From positions 620,001 to 684,000 of the forward strand of contig NZ_SOBE01000001.1 of the NCBI RefSeq assembly GCF_004364285.1: 64,000 nucleotides of DNA, written 5' to 3'. This DNA comes from Frigoribacterium sp. PhB116 (GTDB taxonomy: Bacteria > Actinomycetota > Actinomycetes > Actinomycetales > Microbacteriaceae). The position numbers were made by a program, and so were the translations under genes. Positions 26,401-33,076 of this stretch are shown here, piece after piece. The stretch's first letter is position 1. Each line of letters starts with the position of its first letter. The notes below the pieces were generated by a model. The model was not told the origin of the DNA. It ran no database searches and saw only the letters and a program-made list of their open reading frames with translations.

Positions 26401-26599
26401 CGGGGGCCGAGACGCCGACGCCGGGGGCGGGAGCGGCCTGGGCCGGCACGGCGGCGAGGCCCGTGAGGGCGCCTCCGCCGACGGCGACCGCGAGGGCGGT
26501 GAGGGCTGCGGCGACGCGACGGCCGTGCGGGCGGGAGCCGGAAGGCGACGGGGAACGACCCTGACGTCGTCCCGGGGCGGGGGTGATCGGGTGGGGCAT
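23462..26599 (-). CDS. Secreted, wall-anchored GH92 alpha-mannosidase
   Basis: GH92 enzymes are calcium-dependent exo-alpha-mannosidases that trim mannans and glycoproteins. The 1045-residue protein starts with a basic region and a hydrophobic core ending AQAAPAPG, a signal peptide of about 55 residues. The GH92 body runs from NPFVGTESEGNAFPGA through DTYRTQATLHALF, GGWLPRW and YNPGNEP to GNDDLGTLSSWYVLASLGMMP near residue 740. A beta-rich region and a Gly/Ser-rich linker follow. The C-terminus is a sorting signal: LAFTG at 1007-1011, a hydrophobic segment and an Arg-rich tail, fitting the LAxTG class used by actinobacterial class E sortases. It is monocistronic, with GAGGAC upstream of ATG. 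Confidence 0.92.
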   Translation of the reverse strand: MPHPITPAPGRRQGRSPSPSGSRPHGRRVAAALTALAVAVGGGALTGLAAVPAQAAPAPGVGVSAPDTGLSALVNPFVGTESEGNAFPGATAPFGMVQLSPDNTASYASTSYSKDAGEVWGFSHQHVNSAGCPAAGEVLVTPSAGGAPVTERTAIALKDQATTEQASAGYYTALLADDVEVELTASTRVGEHRYTFPEGATGSVSVNVGQTLRDAGASSVTWLDDRTVEGWVDNGGFCGGTDDSVRYFFSAEFDRPAAMHGTWGTDGSFVPASEASAVDVGLNGAAATFDTTTDRTVELSVGVSFVDLDGARGNRVAETTVDGERLGFDSVRASTAAAWDDALGRFDVTTETDEQLRVFYTQLYKSLLSPTIGSDVDGRYLGMDLQQHVADGWTYYQRFSLWDTYRTQATLHALFEHDRAEDVVRSMHRARIEGGWLPRWSLGALETNIMAGDPVSPWLAENFALGTVPDDIHDELWGFLTENATTAPPAGVASVGRQSAEFYLANGHVPWYAENGGGLGGQFEEYRHGGSATMEFALADAAIGAAAQRLGKDDEAAPFLERGRNWRTLWNPDVELTGGFTGIVNAVGPDGTFNSAPELAEVQQSGFHEGTPWHYQWMAPQDVPGLVDAMGGRESFLERLDQYVDLPALRAAPGVSPASWAEGGSDYYSSIGYNPGNEPMLIDPWLYDFVGEPAKVNDVLAANLNRFPDTPGGGVGNDDLGTLSSWYVLASLGMMPVEPGSGIMAVNAPRVLSATITLDDGAQVSVSAPAASGDSPRYVRGLSVDGVPHTRTWFDATDLQDGAELIFDLASSPEGLTWGTGPDDAVPSVSASDQAELALAPVGVQPVPAEVGSTVELRLARASLTPVTPAFPESSGVTPTPAVLSTETTAMEAQVEWDDGVAAPATVVPDGDTWLVTTTRAFDVAGDRTATVTVSSAADLPAFAPVPFAPASIAVPVSVGAAPVVPGDPPGGGGDGVGQGAGTSPGSSGDGTASDGSSSTLADRGALAFTGAGPLGALVAAALTALLLGALLVRRSWRARRLTTR

Positions 26600-26646
26600 G
26601 GGGGCGTTGTCCTCCTCGACGAACGATCCGCGCCTCCTGCTCGCCC

Positions 26647-26668
26647 GGGTGCACGTCGGCGTGCACCC
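26647..26668. promoter_or_regulatory. Inverted repeat in the GH92 upstream region
   Basis: GGGTGCAC and GTGCACCC form perfect 8-bp arms around a 6-nt centre, 48-69 bp before the GH92 start. The form suits an operator of a sugar-responsive regulator or a leader hairpin. The surrounding 26600-26806 region also holds a copy of CCGCGCCTCC at 26628 and nothing else recognised. Confidence 0.4.
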
Positions 26669-26806
26669 GACCGGACGGCGACGTCACGGGGCGGCACGGC
26701 TCGGGGCCGACAGCGGGAGGGCGTGACTTGTCTACCACGAGACGTACCCCGGACGACACTCGTCGGGGTACGTCGACCGACGGGGCGGCCCCTGGGTGCT
26801 GGTCCC

Positions 26807-26837
26807 GCCGGACGGCTCCGTGGCCGTCTCGTCCGGC
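26807..26837 (-). terminator. Terminator-like hairpin after the MpaB-like gene
   Basis: GCCGGAC (26807-26813) pairs with GTCCGGC (26831-26837), with further inner pairing, directly after the stop codon at 26838. Confidence 0.5.
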
Positions 26838-27644
26838 TCAGCCGCGGGCGAGGTACGCGCGCAGCCGGCGCAGGTAGTGGTCGCGGAGCACGTGCCGCAG
26901 GCGAGCCGGCAGCCGCGGCACGACGAGACGGCAGAGCAGCAGCACCGCGCCGAACGCGCGGGCCCGGACGGGCCCCCACGGGAGCCTGAAGGCCTCGCGC
27001 AGGCGATCCGGCAGCAGCCCGGTGGTCACGAGCCGGGCGAGGGGCATGGCGAGCCGCAGCGCGAGGGGCACGGCCCGCGGGTGCAGCAGCTGGTGCGCCA
27101 CGTCGCGCGTGACGTCGTCGACGACGAGCTCGTCGAGACGCGCGTCCCACCAGGCGCGGAAGGTCGCCCGGTCGGCGGGCCAGGCCCCCGGGGGCAGCTG
27201 CAGCGCGGTCCCCACCCGCTCGTAGTCGCGGTAGACCGCCTCGGACGCCGCGACGGGGCCGTAGACGCGCTCGTACAGGTCGATCGCCGAGTCGTAGAGC
27301 GTCGCGGCGACCCAGAGCTGCAGCTGCGGGTCGTGCGCGTCGTAGGCCACGGACGAGGAGGCGTCGCTCCGGACCGGTGCGTGCGCCCGGTCGACGAGAC
27401 GGCGCACCGCCGCCGACTCCTCCTCGCTGCCGTAGACGATCGCGTAGAGGTAGGTCATCGTGCCGTGCAGGCGCTGCAGCGGCCGGTCGACGAAGTCGCT
27501 GTGCTCGGCGACGCCGTGGCCGACGCCCGGGCACGCGAGCTGGAGCAGGATGGCGCGTCCGCCCGCGCCGAGCAGCAGGGCCTCCCCTGCCATGTCGCGG
27601 ATGCCGCGCACGTCGCGGCCCCGCCTCACCTGGTCCTCGTGCAC
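26838..27644 (-). CDS. MpaB-type oxygenase domain protein (DUF2236)
   Basis: This 268-residue protein belongs to the large actinobacterial DUF2236 family related to fungal MpaB and rubber oxygenase Lcp, which are heme-dependent. Family features seen are GGAGRAILLQLACPGVGHGVAEHSDF at the start, MTYLYAIVYGS, an HDP motif in VAYDAHDPQLQLWV (candidate heme-region His) and YERVYGP. The function of most bacterial members is unknown. The GTG start at 27644 is supported by TAGGCT exactly 6 nt before it. The gene is divergent from the Nudix gene, and the two -10 boxes are 35 bp apart. Confidence 0.85.
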   Translation of the reverse strand: MHEDQVRRGRDVRGIRDMAGEALLLGAGGRAILLQLACPGVGHGVAEHSDFVDRPLQRLHGTMTYLYAIVYGSEEESAAVRRLVDRAHAPVRSDASSSVAYDAHDPQLQLWVAATLYDSAIDLYERVYGPVAASEAVYRDYERVGTALQLPPGAWPADRATFRAWWDARLDELVVDDVTRDVAHQLLHPRAVPLALRLAMPLARLVTTGLLPDRLREAFRLPWGPVRARAFGAVLLLCRLVVPRLPARLRHVLRDHYLRRLRAYLARG

Positions 27645-27650
27645 CGGGCC

Positions 27651-27656
27651 AGCCTA
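27651..27656 (-). promoter_or_regulatory. Leaderless -10 (TAGGCT) of the MpaB-like gene
   Basis: TAGGCT on the minus strand lies 6 nt before the GTG at 27644, with no Shine-Dalgarno. Confidence 0.6.
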
Positions 27657-27691
27657 GGGCGGCCGCCCGGGGAGGCCGCCGGGCGCCTCGC

Positions 27692-27697
27692 TAGGCT
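27692..27697 (+). promoter_or_regulatory. Leaderless -10 (TAGGCT) of the Nudix gene
   Basis: TAGGCT lies 6 nt before the ATG at 27704. The same hexamer and spacing occur on the opposite strand 35 bp away for the divergent MpaB-like gene. Confidence 0.6.
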
Positions 27698-27703
27698 CTC
27701 GGC

Positions 27704-28243
27704 ATGGCCACCCCCGACTTCGTCCTGTCCCTCCGCGAGGCCGTCGGCACCGCGCCGCTCTGGCTCTCAGGCGTCACCGCCGTCGTGACGAAGGGCGACG
27801 ACGTGCTCATGGTCCGCCGCTCGGACACCGGGGCGTGGACGCCGGTCACCGGGATCGTCGATCCGGGCGAGCACCCTGCCGACGCGGCCGCCCGCGAGGT
27901 GCTCGAGGAGGCGGACGTGACGGCCGAGCCCGTCCGTCTCGCGGGCGTCGGCGTCACCGGGGTCGTCACCTACCCGAACGGCGACCAGGCGAGCTACCTC
28001 GACCACACCTTCGCCCTGCGCTGGGTCTCGGGCGAGCCCGCCCCGGCCGACGGAGAGAACACGGAGGCGCGGTGGTTCGCCCGGGACGCGCTCCCGCCGA
28101 TCAGCGACGAGATGCGCGGCAGGATCGACGCCGGGCTCTCGGACGAGCCCGGCGCCCGGTTCACCGCGGCGGGCGAGCTCCGGGGAGGCGGCCGGCACCG
28201 GGACGACGTCGGCGGTCCTGCCGGCGCGGCCCCCGCCTCCTAG
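27704..28243 (+). CDS. Nudix hydrolase
   Basis: This 179-residue protein has a near-complete Nudix box, G-x5-E-x7-REVLEEADV, at about residues 49-71; the last Gly of the consensus is Asp. Nudix enzymes cleave nucleoside diphosphates linked to another moiety, such as dNTPs, sugar nucleotides or NAD derivatives. The substrate cannot be read here, though the N-terminal LWLSGVTAVVTKGDDVLMVRRSDTGAW and the short acidic loop are usual for small actinobacterial housekeeping members. The tail after residue 150 is Gly/Ala-rich. Its TAG stop overlaps the stop of the convergent Stealth gene within CTAG. Confidence 0.9.
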   Translation: MATPDFVLSLREAVGTAPLWLSGVTAVVTKGDDVLMVRRSDTGAWTPVTGIVDPGEHPADAAAREVLEEADVTAEPVRLAGVGVTGVVTYPNGDQASYLDHTFALRWVSGEPAPADGENTEARWFARDALPPISDEMRGRIDAGLSDEPGARFTAAGELRGGGRHRDDVGGPAGAAPAS

Positions 28244-29871
28244 GACTCGATGCTGCCCTGCGGGCCGCCGGCACGCAGCGTGCGTCGCTCCTGCTCGGCG
28301 GCCTCGCGCGCGACCCGGTCCATCTCGGCCTGCTCCCACGGCGCCGCGAACGGGAAGTAGCGCTCGAGGAAGTCGGTCACCGTGTCGGTGCGCTCCTCGT
28401 CGGTCACCTCGGGGAAGCTGCCGTCGTTCAGGCAGAAGAAGTCGAACGAGCGCTTCTTCAGCACCTCGGACAGCGACGCGAGACCGGAGACCATCGTGGT
28501 GTCGACGTAGCTCACCTTGGCGTTCTCCTGCACGATCGCCCGGCCGGTCATCAGCGTGTAGTAGTGGTACAGCGAGTTGGTGACCGAGATGTTCTCCTTC
28601 GCGCGGAACGGGCTGGCACCCGTGGCGGCGAAGTCGTCGTGGAACTCGTGCTCCATCTCGAACAGCACGCTGCGGCGGAGCGGCGCGGCGGTGTGCTCGA
28701 GGTGACGCGTCGTGACCCGCCCGAAGCGCTGCTGCAGGAGGCGACGGTTGACCCGGGCGGCGTTCTCGAAGCCGCTGCGCTCGGGGTTGTTCAGCCCGAG
28801 GCCGATGCGGGTGTCGGCCTCGATGAACTTCGACACCGAGCCGGGCGAGAAGAACATCGACGGCGCGACGGGACGGCCGAAGAACATGTCGTCGTTCGAG
28901 TAGAGGAAGTGCTCGCTGAGCCCCTCGATGTGGTGCAGCTGCGACTCGACGGCCTGCGAGTTGTGGGTCGGCAGCCAGGAGAGGTCGGAGAAGAACTCCT
29001 CGCTGCGGACGACGCGGACCCGGGGGTGGTCGCCGAGCCACTCGGGCACGGGCGAGTCGGTCGCGATGTAGATGTTCCGCACCCACGGCGCGAACATGTA
29101 GACCGAGCGGAGCGCGTACTTGAGCTCGTCGATCTGACGGAACCGCGCGGGGGCGTCGTCGCCCTCGCCCACCACGTGGCCGTTCGCGCGGGCTGCTCGG
29201 GCGCGCTGGTACTCGACGGAGTTGCCGTCGACCCACGAGAAGACGATGTCGACGTCGAAGGTGATGTCGGTGGCGTGGTCGTCGAACATGTGGGCGAGCG
29301 TGGGCCACTGCATGCCGTAGCGCTCGACGGTCTCCTCGACGGCCTCGGAGCGCGGCAGGTCGGTGCGCATGAGCGCGTTCTCGACCGGGACGAGGATCTG
29401 GTCGTCCGTGGGGATCCAGAACTCGACCTGGACCGCGGTGCCGGCGCCGTAGCGCAGGCGCCCGATGGGCTCGACGCGCGGACGGTAGAGGCGGAAGATG
29501 CGCTCGTCCTCGTCGAGCAGGCCGCCCTCGGACACGAGCACGGCCTGGCCCTTGGGGGGCTTGGCGTAGAAGGGCTCGGTCGCGGCCGCTGCGGTCATCG
29601 CCTCGGCGAAGGCGTCGCGGTGGACCGTGTCGACGGCGATGACGGGACGGACGTCGTTGCCCCGCACCAGCAGGAAGGGGACCTCGGCCTCGTCGAGCAC
29701 CCGACGGATGAAGAGCAGGTCCTCGATCATCGACTGCTGCGGGGTGAGGTGGCCGTTGAGGAGCGTGAACTGGCCCTTGCGGACCACGACGTCGTCGCGG
29801 TCCAGACCACCGGCTCGGGGACGGGGCGTCAGGAGCGGACTCTCCGTCGTTCCGGTGATCTCGGTGACCAT
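28240..29871 (-). CDS. Stealth-family sugar-phosphotransferase
   Basis: Stealth proteins transfer sugar-1-phosphate units in synthesis of capsules and other phospho-linked surface polymers. The 543-residue protein has the family regions in order: CR1 (DIVFSWVDGN, near residue 200), CR2 (RFRQIDELKYALRSVYMFAPWVRNIYIATDS then HNSQAVESQLHHIEGLSEHFLYSNDDMFFG), CR3 (HTAAPLRRSVL...) and CR4 around ENISVTNSLYHYY. About 190 N-terminal residues precede CR1, as in actinobacterial members with an extra domain. No other polysaccharide genes lie beside it, so the polymer is unknown. Start ATG 29871 is preceded by GGGAG at about 12 nt, a little far. Confidence 0.9.
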   Translation of the reverse strand: MVTEITGTTESPLLTPRPRAGGLDRDDVVVRKGQFTLLNGHLTPQQSMIEDLLFIRRVLDEAEVPFLLVRGNDVRPVIAVDTVHRDAFAEAMTAAAATEPFYAKPPKGQAVLVSEGGLLDEDERIFRLYRPRVEPIGRLRYGAGTAVQVEFWIPTDDQILVPVENALMRTDLPRSEAVEETVERYGMQWPTLAHMFDDHATDITFDVDIVFSWVDGNSVEYQRARAARANGHVVGEGDDAPARFRQIDELKYALRSVYMFAPWVRNIYIATDSPVPEWLGDHPRVRVVRSEEFFSDLSWLPTHNSQAVESQLHHIEGLSEHFLYSNDDMFFGRPVAPSMFFSPGSVSKFIEADTRIGLGLNNPERSGFENAARVNRRLLQQRFGRVTTRHLEHTAAPLRRSVLFEMEHEFHDDFAATGASPFRAKENISVTNSLYHYYTLMTGRAIVQENAKVSYVDTTMVSGLASLSEVLKKRSFDFFCLNDGSFPEVTDEERTDTVTDFLERYFPFAAPWEQAEMDRVAREAAEQERRTLRAGGPQGSIES

Positions 29872-29924
29872 CTAGGCTCAACTCCCTGTGCTCGCCTCGG
29901 GCAGGCTCGTGCACGTCGACACCC

Positions 29925-29930
29925 AATTTA
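29925..29930 (-). promoter_or_regulatory. Candidate -10 (TAAATT) of the Stealth gene
   Basis: TAAATT on the minus strand, about 54 nt before the Stealth ATG, is one of the few AT-rich hexamers in this area. No good -35 was found, so the call is tentative. Confidence 0.35.
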
Positions 29931-29997
29931 GCGGTCCGCGGAGCGGGCCGCGTGCAGGGGTGCTGGCGGGTGGCGGAGGATGCGGCGTGCAGGGCGG

Positions 29998-30378
29998 TCA
30001 GCGACACCGTCCGGGGGCGGGACGACCGCCTCCGGCGCCGCGGCCCGCCTCGGCGTTCGGCACCTTGGTGCGGACGCCCGCGACGATGAAGACGACCGCT
30101 GCCGCGAACTGCATCGCGGCCCAGGGCTGACCGCTGAGGGGCACGACGACGACCGGGTTCCAGAGGACCGCGATCGCGCCGAGCAGCGCGACCGCCCACC
30201 AGGCCCGCCCGCGCCAGGCGAAGACCGCCATGATCAGGGCGAGGATGGCGACCACGTAGCGCACGACGGTGAACGTGCCGGAGTCGAGCAGGAAGGCCCC
30301 CACCGTGAGCACGACGGCGCCGAGCAGGCCGGGCGCGAGGGCCGGGCGGAGGAAATCGGGGGCCTGGGGCGTGGGCAC
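29998..30378 (-). CDS. Small membrane protein (DUF6804-like)
   Basis: This 126-residue protein has four hydrophobic segments and a conserved-looking WNPVVVVPLSGQPWAAMQF stretch between the third and fourth, resembling the DUF6804 membrane family; this assignment is tentative. The N-terminus is short and cytosolic, and the C-terminal 25 residues are Gly/Arg/Pro-rich. The start GTG at 30378 has GAGAGG about 9 nt upstream. A perfect 18-bp palindrome lies 22 bp before the start. No function is proposed. Confidence 0.65.
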   Translation of the reverse strand: MPTPQAPDFLRPALAPGLLGAVVLTVGAFLLDSGTFTVVRYVVAILALIMAVFAWRGRAWWAVALLGAIAVLWNPVVVVPLSGQPWAAMQFAAAVVFIVAGVRTKVPNAEAGRGAGGGRPAPGRCR

Positions 30379-30399
30379 GGAGCCGCCTCTCGTCGATGT

Positions 30400-30417
30400 C
30401 GGGCACGATCGTGCCCG
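30400..30417. promoter_or_regulatory. 18-bp perfect palindrome upstream of a membrane protein gene
   Basis: CGGGCACGATCGTGCCCG is a perfect 18-bp palindrome centred about 31 bp before the GTG at 30378. It is a strong operator candidate, or a small hairpin in the leader. Confidence 0.5.
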
Positions 30418-30460
30418 GGAGAGCCTAGCGACGGGCGTCGTGGCGCACCCTGGACGCGGC

Positions 30461-30496
30461 GACGCCCCCGGGACGACGGTTCGTCGAGGGGGCGTC
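30461..30496 (-). terminator. Terminator after the SGNH hydrolase gene
   Basis: GACGCCCCC (30461-30469) pairs with GGGGGCGTC (30488-30496), and an inner stem GACGA/TCGTC caps it. It lies 19 nt after the SGNH stop. Confidence 0.75.
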
Positions 30497-30514
30497 GGGG
30501 CTGAACGGCGGACC

Positions 30515-31099
30515 TCAGTCGATGTCGTAAGGGACGTGCAGCACCGTGAGGGGCCGGCTCATCGGCGGCTCGCCGCGGAGGCGCTCCAGCCCGGGCAGGA
30601 GCTCGGCGACCCAGGCACGGTAGCCCTCGTCGCTCAGGTGCACGCCGTCGGTGGTGAACTCAGGGCGGAGCGCCTCGCCCGACTCGTCGGCCAGTGCCGG
30701 CCACAGGTCGAGCCACTGGGCCCGGACCGTCGACGAGAACTGGCGGAGGTGGCGGTTGGCGTCCTGGATGCGCGGCGCCTGGTCGGCGGTGCGCGGCAGG
30801 ATCGACTGCAGCAGCAGGCGCGTGCCCGGCAGCTCGCGACGCATCGTCACCATGAGCGACTCGACGCCGCGGACGACCTGCTCCACGGTGCGTCGGGCCG
30901 TGAAGTCCTCGTTGCCGATCAGCAACACGACGGAGTCGGGACGTGCCGCGACGACCTCGTCGAGGCGCTCCGTCAGGCTCGCCGTGGTGTCGCCGTCACG
31001 GCCCAGGGCGACGACGTCGTCGTCCGGGAACCAGGCCGACCAGTCGCCGCCTGCCGTCGTGCTGTCTCCGACGAAGACCAGTCTCTCGCCGTGCGCCAT
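30515..31099 (-). CDS. SGNH/GDSL-family hydrolase
   Basis: This 194-residue esterase or lipase-like protein has the block I motif GDSTTAG with the nucleophile Ser13, a Gly-containing block II (ALGRDGDTTASL), the LLIGNED segment where block III Asn is expected, and a block V Asp-x-x-His in TTDGVHLSDEGY. No signal peptide is present, so it is probably cytosolic. The substrate is unknown; the family includes thioesterases, acetyl-esterases and lysophospholipases. Start ATG 31099 has CGGAGG 5 nt upstream and replaces longer in-frame alternatives. It is followed by a strong hairpin. Confidence 0.85.
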   Translation of the reverse strand: MAHGERLVFVGDSTTAGGDWSAWFPDDDVVALGRDGDTTASLTERLDEVVAARPDSVVLLIGNEDFTARRTVEQVVRGVESLMVTMRRELPGTRLLLQSILPRTADQAPRIQDANRHLRQFSSTVRAQWLDLWPALADESGEALRPEFTTDGVHLSDEGYRAWVAELLPGLERLRGEPPMSRPLTVLHVPYDID

Positions 31100-31205
31100 G
31101 GGTACCTCCGGGTGGTGTCGATGTGCCGAGGGGCCGGACGGCCCCCGGCGTGTCGTCTCGGGGAAGCGTACCGCTCGCGGCCTGCGCACGACCCGGGCGG
31201 CCGTC

Positions 31206-31406
31206 TCAGCGGCGGAAGCGCCGCGGCCGCCGAGCGGCGATCCGGTCGAGCGCGTGCCGGACGCTCGGCAGCAGCACGACGAACGAGACCACGACCACGA
31301 GCACCCCGAAGGCCACGCCGAGCCAGAGGGGCACCGGCGAATCCGCACCGGCCTCCGCGGGATAGAGCGGGGTCGGCGTCGCCGCAAGGACGGCCGCGAG
31401 GGTCAC
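31206..31406 (-). CDS. 66-residue single-span membrane protein coupled to the SDR gene
   Basis: This small protein has a short N-terminal region, one clear transmembrane segment (VPLWLGVAFGVLVVVVSFVVLL) and a basic tail rich in Arg. The GTG start at 31406 overlaps the stop of the SDR-DUF2867 gene in a GTGA motif, so it is translated by coupling. Orientation by the positive-inside rule puts the tail in the cytosol. No family is recognised. The overlap supports a real gene that works with the preceding oxidoreductase at the membrane. Confidence 0.6.
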   Translation of the reverse strand: MTLAAVLAATPTPLYPAEAGADSPVPLWLGVAFGVLVVVVSFVVLLPSVRHALDRIAARRPRRFRR

Positions 31407-33052
31407 GACCGGGCCGCGGCGACCTCGGACGCCACGTCGGACGCCACGTCGGCACCGGCACCGGCAGCGCTCTCCGAACCCGAGCCCAGGCCCGACGCGT
31501 CCCGTGCGGCCGTCGCCGTGATCCGGCGCAGCATGCCGCTGAAGATCACCCCGTGGAACGGCAGGATGGCGAACCAGTACAGCCGGCCGCCGAGCCCGTG
31601 CGGGAAGAACACGGCGCGCTGGCGGTAGTGCGAGCCACCTCCCTCGCGCGGGGTGACGCGCATCTCGAGCCATGCCCCGCCCGGCGCCTTCATCTCGGCG
31701 CGCAGCCGCAGCAGCCGGCCTCGCTCGAGCGTCTCGACGCGCCACCAGTCGAGCGCGTCGCCGACCCGGAGGGACGTGGCGCTGCGCCGCCCGCGACGGA
31801 GCCCCACTCCCCCGACGAGCCGGTCCATCCAGCCGCGCGCGGCCCAGGCGAGCGGGAACGAGTACCAGCCGTTCTCGCCGCCGATGCCCTCGACGACGCG
31901 CCAGAGCGCCTCCGGCGACGCGGTCGAGTCGGTCTCGCGGTCGTCGGTGTACACCGTGTGCCCCGACCAGTCGGGGTCGCTCGGCAGGAGGTCGCTGGGG
32001 GCGCCGGCGACCGACGAGTCCTGCCAGCTCGTCTCGACCTCGCCGTCCTTCTCGCGCTGCAGCGCAAGCCGCACGGCGGCCCGGTAGCGCAGGAGCCCCT
32101 CGGCGGGCGGCGGCACGACGTCGTCGATGTCGCTCTCGCTCACTACGCAGTCGTACTGCAGGGAGGCGATGATCGGGATCGCGAGGGCGCGCGGGATCGG
32201 CGTGACGAGGTTCACCCACTGCGAGGCGAGCCAGGGCGTGAAGACGGGCAGTGAGGCGATCGGGCGCTGCGCGAGGCCCGCCTCCAGCGCGTACCCGTTC
32301 ATCATCTGGCCGTACCGGAGCACGTCGGGCCCGCCGATGTCGAACGTGCGGTTGACGTCGGCGGGCACGTCGGCCGAGCCGATCAGGTAGTGCAGCACGT
32401 CGCGGACGGCGATCGGCTGGATGTGGTTGCGGACCCACTTCGGCGCGGGCATGTAGGGCAGCACGTCGGTGAGGTGGCGGATCATCTCGAAGGACGCGGA
32501 GCCCGACCCGATCACGACCCCGGCCTGGAGGGCGACGGTGGGCACGCCGCTCGCCAGGAGCACGTCGCCCACGTCGCGGCGGCTCCGGAGGTGCTTCGAC
32601 AGCTCCCCGTCGGGGTGCAGGCCCCCGAGGTAGACGATGCGGGCGACCCCGGCGTCGCGGGCGGCGTCCGCGAACACGTGGGCGGCCTCGGCCTCGGCCC
32701 TCTCGAAGTCGCCCTTGCTGCCCATGGCGTGGGCGAGGTAGTACGCCACCTCGACGCCGTCGAGCGCGACGCGGACGGACTCGGGGTCGGTCAGGTCGCC
32801 CTGGACGACCTCGACGTCGTCGGCCCACGGCACGTCGACGAGCTTCTCGGGCGAGCGGACGAGGACGCGCACGTCGGCTCCGGCCTCGACCAGGCGCGGG
32901 GTGAGGCGGCCTCCGATGTAGCCGGTGGCCCCGGTGACGAGCACGCGGCGGCGCGAGACCGCCTCGTCCGTGTCGCGCGTGACGTCGGTCTCGACGGGCG
33001 CCTCGGGCGTTCCGGTGGGCGCGTTCGTCGTCGGGTCGTTCTCAGCAGGCAT
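31403..33052 (-). CDS. SDR-family NAD(P)-binding protein with DUF2867 domain
   Basis: This 549-residue protein has an atypical short-chain dehydrogenase domain in its first half: VTGATGYIGG Rossmann motif at about residues 40-49, acidic DLTDPESV, and YLAHAMGSKGDFE with conserved Tyr. The second half is a DUF2867 domain with GWYSFPLAWAARGWMDRLVGG and a hydrophobic C-terminal part (LYWFAILPFHGVIFSGML). This two-domain form is common in actinobacteria and the proteins are thought to act on a membrane or quinone-linked substrate; the reaction is unknown. TACCGT 7 nt before the ATG suggests a leaderless mRNA. A 66-residue membrane protein is coupled downstream. Confidence 0.85.
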   Translation of the reverse strand: MPAENDPTTNAPTGTPEAPVETDVTRDTDEAVSRRRVLVTGATGYIGGRLTPRLVEAGADVRVLVRSPEKLVDVPWADDVEVVQGDLTDPESVRVALDGVEVAYYLAHAMGSKGDFERAEAEAAHVFADAARDAGVARIVYLGGLHPDGELSKHLRSRRDVGDVLLASGVPTVALQAGVVIGSGSASFEMIRHLTDVLPYMPAPKWVRNHIQPIAVRDVLHYLIGSADVPADVNRTFDIGGPDVLRYGQMMNGYALEAGLAQRPIASLPVFTPWLASQWVNLVTPIPRALAIPIIASLQYDCVVSESDIDDVVPPPAEGLLRYRAAVRLALQREKDGEVETSWQDSSVAGAPSDLLPSDPDWSGHTVYTDDRETDSTASPEALWRVVEGIGGENGWYSFPLAWAARGWMDRLVGGVGLRRGRRSATSLRVGDALDWWRVETLERGRLLRLRAEMKAPGGAWLEMRVTPREGGGSHYRQRAVFFPHGLGGRLYWFAILPFHGVIFSGMLRRITATAARDASGLGSGSESAAGAGADVASDVASEVAAARS

Positions 33053-33059
33053 GTCGACG

Positions 33060-33065
33060 ACGGTA
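33060..33065 (-). promoter_or_regulatory. Leaderless -10 (TACCGT) of the SDR gene
   Basis: TACCGT on the minus strand lies 7 nt before the ATG at 33052, with no Shine-Dalgarno. Confidence 0.55.
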
Positions 33066-33076
33066 CGCCGCCGGTC

